Source: Planctomycetota bacterium
GTDB taxonomy: Bacteria > Planctomycetota > SZUA-567 > H5-PLA8 > CALKMO01
Assembly: GCA_026417845.1 (NCBI GenBank)
Contig: JAOACM010000259.1
Location: forward strand, 1 to 6,461
Direction of reading: 5' to 3'
Length of the DNA stretch: 6,461 nucleotides
Positions 4,771-6,461 of the stretch are shown here, piece by piece (the stretch's first letter is position 1; the number at the start of each line of letters is the position of its first letter). A model generated the notes under the pieces. The model did no database searches and had not been told where the DNA came from. It worked only from the letters and a program-made list of their open reading frames with translations. The translations under genes were made by a program, and so were the position numbers.

Positions 4771-5934
4771 ATGGAATCGTTTCGCAGGACACGTGTGGAT
4801 AAGGTAGCCGAAGCGGTTCGCGCTATGGTTCTCAGTGGGGGTATCCCGACCGGTTCGTACCTGCCTGCGGAACGGGAGATGGTAGCGAGGTACGGCGTCA
4901 GCCGGATGACGGTGAGGCGCGCGCTGAGATATTTGGCGAAAGAGGGGCTGATAGAGGTCGTACCGCATCGCGGCTACAGGCTCCTTCCGCCAAAAGCGGT
5001 CTCGAGCGCCACGGCCGGGATGGTGGCTTACATCCTGGCGCAGGCCGGACCATCGGAGCGGTGGGACCGGACACACGAACAGATACTGGCGGCGTTCAAC
5101 CGGGAACTGCTGCCGCGCGGGAGGCGCGTCCTGGCGGTCGGAGCCAAGGGGGCGGCGCCGTCGCGGGTCATGGAAGAGGCGAAGGCGTCCGGCGCGGAGG
5201 GCGTGGCGCTCGACACGAGCCGGATCGAGTTCGTGGAGGCGGCTGTAGCGGCCCGGCTTCCATGTGTGGTAGTGGACGCGTCTGTAGAAGCGCCTGGGAC
5301 GGATGTGGTGATCCAGGACAATTTCAACGGGGCGCGGAAGGCGGCGGAATTCCTCCTCCTGCGAGGGTGCCGGCGCATCGGGTGGGTCGGTCCCATGCGG
5401 GGGAACGCCCACGCCCGCGAGCGGTTTGCCGGGGCGAGGTCGGCGCTGGCGGAGGCCGGGATGGATTTCGCCCCCGGCCTTATGGCCGAGGTGCCGCACG
5501 GCGATATCGGGAAGGCGGCCGGCGCAGTATCCGCGATGCTGTCCGCGGCCGGGCGGCCTGACGGGCTGGTGTGCATGTGGCTCGAGTCGGCCCTGGGCGC
5601 GGCGCGCGCGCTGCGGGCGGCCGGGATGGAACCGGGGCGAGAAGTTGAGATAGTCGCGTGGGCGACCGAGCGGGAGTACCGGGAGCTGCTGGCTCCGGAG
5701 TTCATCGGCGGCAGCGTTCCGGCGACGGCCGTCTGGCGGCCGGAGGAGATGGCCGCGCTGGCGCTGGAGCGCCTGGATGCGCGCGCCAAGAACCCGTTCG
5801 GCCCGCCGGTCAGACTGGACGTCAGGATGCGCCTGTTGGAGCCTGCCGCCGCGGAAGCGGTCCTGCGCGGAGGCTCGGCATCGGCGGCGGAAGCCGCCCT
5901 GCGGGAGAAGACGGCGCCAGCGGCGGACGCCTGA
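4771..5934 (+). CDS. GntR-type DNA-binding domain fused to LacI-type ligand sensor: transcriptional regulator
   Basis: This 387-residue cytoplasmic regulator has two parts. Residues 5-73 form a GntR winged helix: VAEAVRAMVLSGGIPTGSYL, LPAEREMVARYGVSRMTVRR (31-50) carrying the helix-turn-helix, then the wing GLIEVVPHRGYRL (59-71). Residues about 82-360 look like a periplasmic-binding-protein/LacI sensor fold: an N-terminal strand MVAYILAQ (84-91), VVVDASV (166-172), D183-N-F-N-G (183-187) followed by the helix to the RIGWVG strand (202-207), and PDGLVCMW (263-270). The architecture resembles AraR of Bacillus, so a sugar ligand is likely, though unproven. The last 27 residues are Ala-rich and probably disordered. 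GGGAG (4754-4758) lies 12 nt before the ATG, a rather long spacer. The exported-protein gene starts 52 bp downstream on the same strand and is a plausible target. Confidence 0.88.
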   Translation: MESFRRTRVDKVAEAVRAMVLSGGIPTGSYLPAEREMVARYGVSRMTVRRALRYLAKEGLIEVVPHRGYRLLPPKAVSSATAGMVAYILAQAGPSERWDRTHEQILAAFNRELLPRGRRVLAVGAKGAAPSRVMEEAKASGAEGVALDTSRIEFVEAAVAARLPCVVVDASVEAPGTDVVIQDNFNGARKAAEFLLLRGCRRIGWVGPMRGNAHARERFAGARSALAEAGMDFAPGLMAEVPHGDIGKAAGAVSAMLSAAGRPDGLVCMWLESALGAARALRAAGMEPGREVEIVAWATEREYRELLAPEFIGGSVPATAVWRPEEMAALALERLDARAKNPFGPPVRLDVRMRLLEPAAAEAVLRGGSASAAEAALREKTAPAADA

Positions 5935-5973
5935 GCGCGACGGGTGGCCGGCGGATCTGTTCGAGTGCGGGAC

Positions 5974-5980
5974 AAAGGAG
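5974..5980 (+). promoter_or_regulatory. Ribosome binding site of the exported-protein gene
   Basis: AAAGGAG is followed by a 6-nt spacer and ATG at 5987. This near-ideal site decides the start in favour of 5987 over the in-frame ATG at 6029. Confidence 0.75.
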
Positions 5981-5986
5981 CCGATC

Positions 5987-6442
5987 ATGCGGATCGGGCG
6001 TTCGACGGTTTCTTCGTGGGCGGATGCCATGCGCGTCGCGGGGGCGATATCGGCGGCAGCGATCGCCGCGGCGACCCTTATCGCGAGTTCCGGCGAATGC
6101 CTGGCGGAACAGCCGGCCAACGGGTGGGCGAAAGTATCCGAAGGAAACCTCGGTCCGGGATTTTCTCCGGGGCTGGTATGGTCGCCGGACCTGAAGCGAT
6201 TCGTCTTCTTCTGCGGCGCCGTAAGCCATCACTTTACGGGCGAAAGGCCCTACGACGTCATGAGTTTCGACCCGGCCGACGCGAAATGGCGCAACGAGCT
6301 GCCGAAGGGCGCCGAGGGTCGCGGCGGGGAAACCGGTAACGTCAAGGACCCCGGCTTCAAGAGTCCCTACTACGCCTTCGGCGACGAGGAGAAGCTCGCA
6401 AGGCCCAACCGCCGTCACATGTGCATGTGGTACCACTATGCG
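5987..6442 (+). CDS. Exported protein, possible beta-propeller/kelch-like, N-terminal 152 residues
   Basis: The frame is open to the contig end, so only the N-terminus is present. Residues 1-40 are a long signal peptide: an Arg-containing start, a hydrophobic Ala-rich core (17-33) and a probable cleavage after CLA at 40. The Cys at 38 lacks a proper lipobox. The mature part contains LGPGFSPGLVWSPDLKRFVF (54-73) and YDVMSFDPADAKW (89-101). This 'view of data, then named quantity' pattern resembles kelch or other beta-propeller blades in large secreted proteins of PVC-type bacteria. I cannot assign an enzymatic role. It follows the GntR/LacI-type regulator by 52 bp with its own ribosome site and is probably co-transcribed with it or controlled by it. 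Genuine sequence ends at 6442; a naive translation would append adapter-derived residues LSLIHI. Confidence 0.75.
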
Positions 6443-6461
6443 CTGTCTCTTATACACATCT
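6443..6461. other. Tn5 mosaic-end / Nextera adapter remnant (artefact)
   Basis: The last 19 bases, CTGTCTCTTATACACATCT, are a perfect match to the Tn5 transposase mosaic end used in Nextera libraries. They sit exactly at the end of the contig and are untrimmed adapter, not genomic DNA. Read on the minus strand they start a spurious frame beginning MYKRQ, a known signature of such contamination. Confidence 0.97.

Noticed and set aside
4765..6120. 451-codon minus-strand frame opposite the regulator
   Set aside because: Shadow of the gntR gene: His/Arg/Pro-rich translation without domains, while the opposite frame shows clear GntR and LacI-type motifs.
5822..6457. Long minus-strand frame beginning MYKRQ
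   Set aside because: Its start codon lies in the Nextera adapter, it overlaps gntR and the exported-protein gene on the other strand, and its translation is Arg/Pro-rich shadow sequence.
1..6461. tRNA, rRNA or CRISPR array
   Set aside because: No cloverleaf-like segment with a TTCRA arm, no rRNA-like stretch, and the repeats here are not regularly spaced short direct repeats with unique spacers.

Overview
This is a GC-rich bacterial fragment, almost certainly a metagenomic or draft-genome contig. Its last 19 bases are a perfect Tn5 mosaic-end (Nextera) adapter. The taxon cannot be fixed from the sequence. A three-cluster SdhB, a GntR regulator fused to a LacI-type sensor domain, and a secreted propeller-like protein downstream of it would suit a PVC-group bacterium (Lentisphaerae, Planctomycetes, Verrucomicrobia) or a similar uncultured lineage. 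That is inference only.

Layout: (1) 1-855, plus strand: the tail of an unidentified gene, then sdhB, the iron-sulfur subunit of succinate dehydrogenase / fumarate reductase. (2) 856-1319: a gene-free convergent intergenic region holding a terminator-like hairpin, a 124-bp foldback repeat and a second, degenerate repeat. (3) 1320-4177, minus strand, in transcription order: a membrane-anchored tyrosine/dual-specificity phosphatase, a ribokinase (rbsK, probable GTG start) and a nine-segment membrane protein of unknown function. (4) 4178-4770: a divergent intergenic region of 593 bp, AT-rich on its gntR side, with three hairpins and promoter-like hexamers but no convincing gene. (5) 4771-6442, plus strand: a GntR/LacI-type regulator followed after 52 bp by the start of an exported protein, cut off by the contig end. 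(6) 6443-6461: adapter.

The most interesting signal is a family of quasi-palindromic intergenic elements about 58-126 bp long (E1 948-1071, E4 1260-1317, E2 2249-2344, E3 3366-3491). They share ends of the type GTAAYTGTTTRCCG, and three have a GC-rich inner stem. On the minus strand one lies directly 3' of each of the three genes, all in the same orientation, and E3 supplies the phosphatase stop codon. The layout recalls REP/MITE repeats, structured 3'-UTR terminators, or a degenerate attC-type cassette array. No transposase or integrase is visible in the window.

Functional links: SdhB belongs to the respiratory chain/TCA cycle. Ribokinase channels ribose into the pentose phosphate pool. The regulator probably senses a small ligand, perhaps a sugar, and may control the exported protein next to it. 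No pathway joins all the genes, and the repeats between the minus-strand genes argue against a tight operon.
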